A DNA stretch of 64,000 nt, taken from NCBI GenBank assembly GCA_019359715.1, contig JAHHGS010000082.1:1-64000 (forward strand), read 5' to 3'. Shown here piece after piece: positions 63,959 through 64,000 of this stretch. This DNA is from Aphanocapsa sp. GSE-SYN-MK-11-07L (GTDB taxonomy: Bacteria > Cyanobacteriota > Cyanobacteriia > Thermosynechococcales > Thermosynechococcaceae). Each line of letters opens with the position of its first letter. Within the stretch, counting starts at the first letter, position 1. The notes below the pieces were generated by a model, which was given only the letters and a program-made list of their open reading frames with translations, ran no database searches and had not been told where the DNA came from. The position numbers and the translations under genes are program-made.

Positions 63959-64000
63959 CTAAAAGTTATTCTCGTACAATGAGTTTTAGATTCAGTTATC
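63917..64000. other. Breakpoint region at the window edge
   Basis: Kinase sequence ends at about 63958; beyond it the sequence is not kinase-like and has an ATG at 63978 on the plus strand (MSFRFSY...) that runs off the window. This may be the edge of another mobile element. Not enough is visible to say. Confidence 0.3.

Overview
The window is chromosomal DNA of a cyanobacterium. The octamer GCGATCGC (HIP1) and its core CGATCG recur throughout, inside and between genes. The gene content agrees: solanesyl diphosphate synthase, plant-type Gap2, the class II F/SBPase, a CpcT/CpeT phycobilin lyase, glutamyl-tRNA reductase, groESL behind a CIRCE element, a LabA-like NYN protein, and several families found mainly in cyanobacteria (DUF1400, DUF3747, DUF2949, UPF0182, GuaB3). 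The small RNA Yfr1 sits between guaB3 and trxA, its usual place. The genus cannot be read from this stretch. I see no rRNA, no tRNA and no CRISPR array.

Layout. 0-1.2 kb: an integron-type integrase (IntI) with an altered catalytic position. 1.3-12.6 kb: housekeeping genes mutS, lepB, sds, two secreted proteins (DUF1400, DUF3747), alaS, a DgkA-like kinase and a C-terminal processing protease. 12.6-13.6 kb: a broken nitrate-reductase-associated gene and three very small coiled-coil or ribbon-helix-helix-like genes. 13.8-21.8 kb: membrane and unknown proteins, a minimal SepF, a UPF0182 protein and a LivM-type permease. 21.8-23.0 kb: a compact accessory cluster that looks like a small toxin with immunity-like partners, one of them apparently split by a frameshift. 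23-34.5 kb: purB, a LOG-family protein, trxA, Yfr1, guaB3, avtA, a VapD-like protein, a membrane GTPase, endonuclease V and a hydrolase. 34.8-40 kb: mtnP, then a redox and stress operon (thioredoxin-like, CcdA, ECF sigma, RskA-type anti-sigma) downstream of a secreted spondin/RTX protein. 40-45.5 kb: YciI-like, F/SBPase, hemA, DUF2949, gap2 and a pentapeptide-repeat protein. 46-54.8 kb: a CpcT-like lyase, DUF362, a glycosyltransferase, two exported low-complexity proteins, an alpha-amylase, DUF1003, a lipid kinase and an M20 amidohydrolase. 55-62.6 kb: the NYN protein, groESL, tyrA, Uma2, an MFS/spermidine synthase fusion and an NTF2-like protein. 62.6-64 kb: an IS3 remnant, a NarL-type response regulator and an exact 221-bp tandem duplication with leftovers of a histidine kinase.

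How the genes relate. Several neighbours probably work together: guaB3-yfr1-trxA; thioredoxin-like-ccdA-sigma-anti-sigma; the 32456-32881 membrane protein with the GTPase; groES-groEL; and the toxin-like cluster. Much of the rest is single genes, many separated by unusually long, perfectly matched hairpins. The right end, the integrase end and the 12.6 and 22 kb spots show the clearest signs of rearrangement or gene decay.
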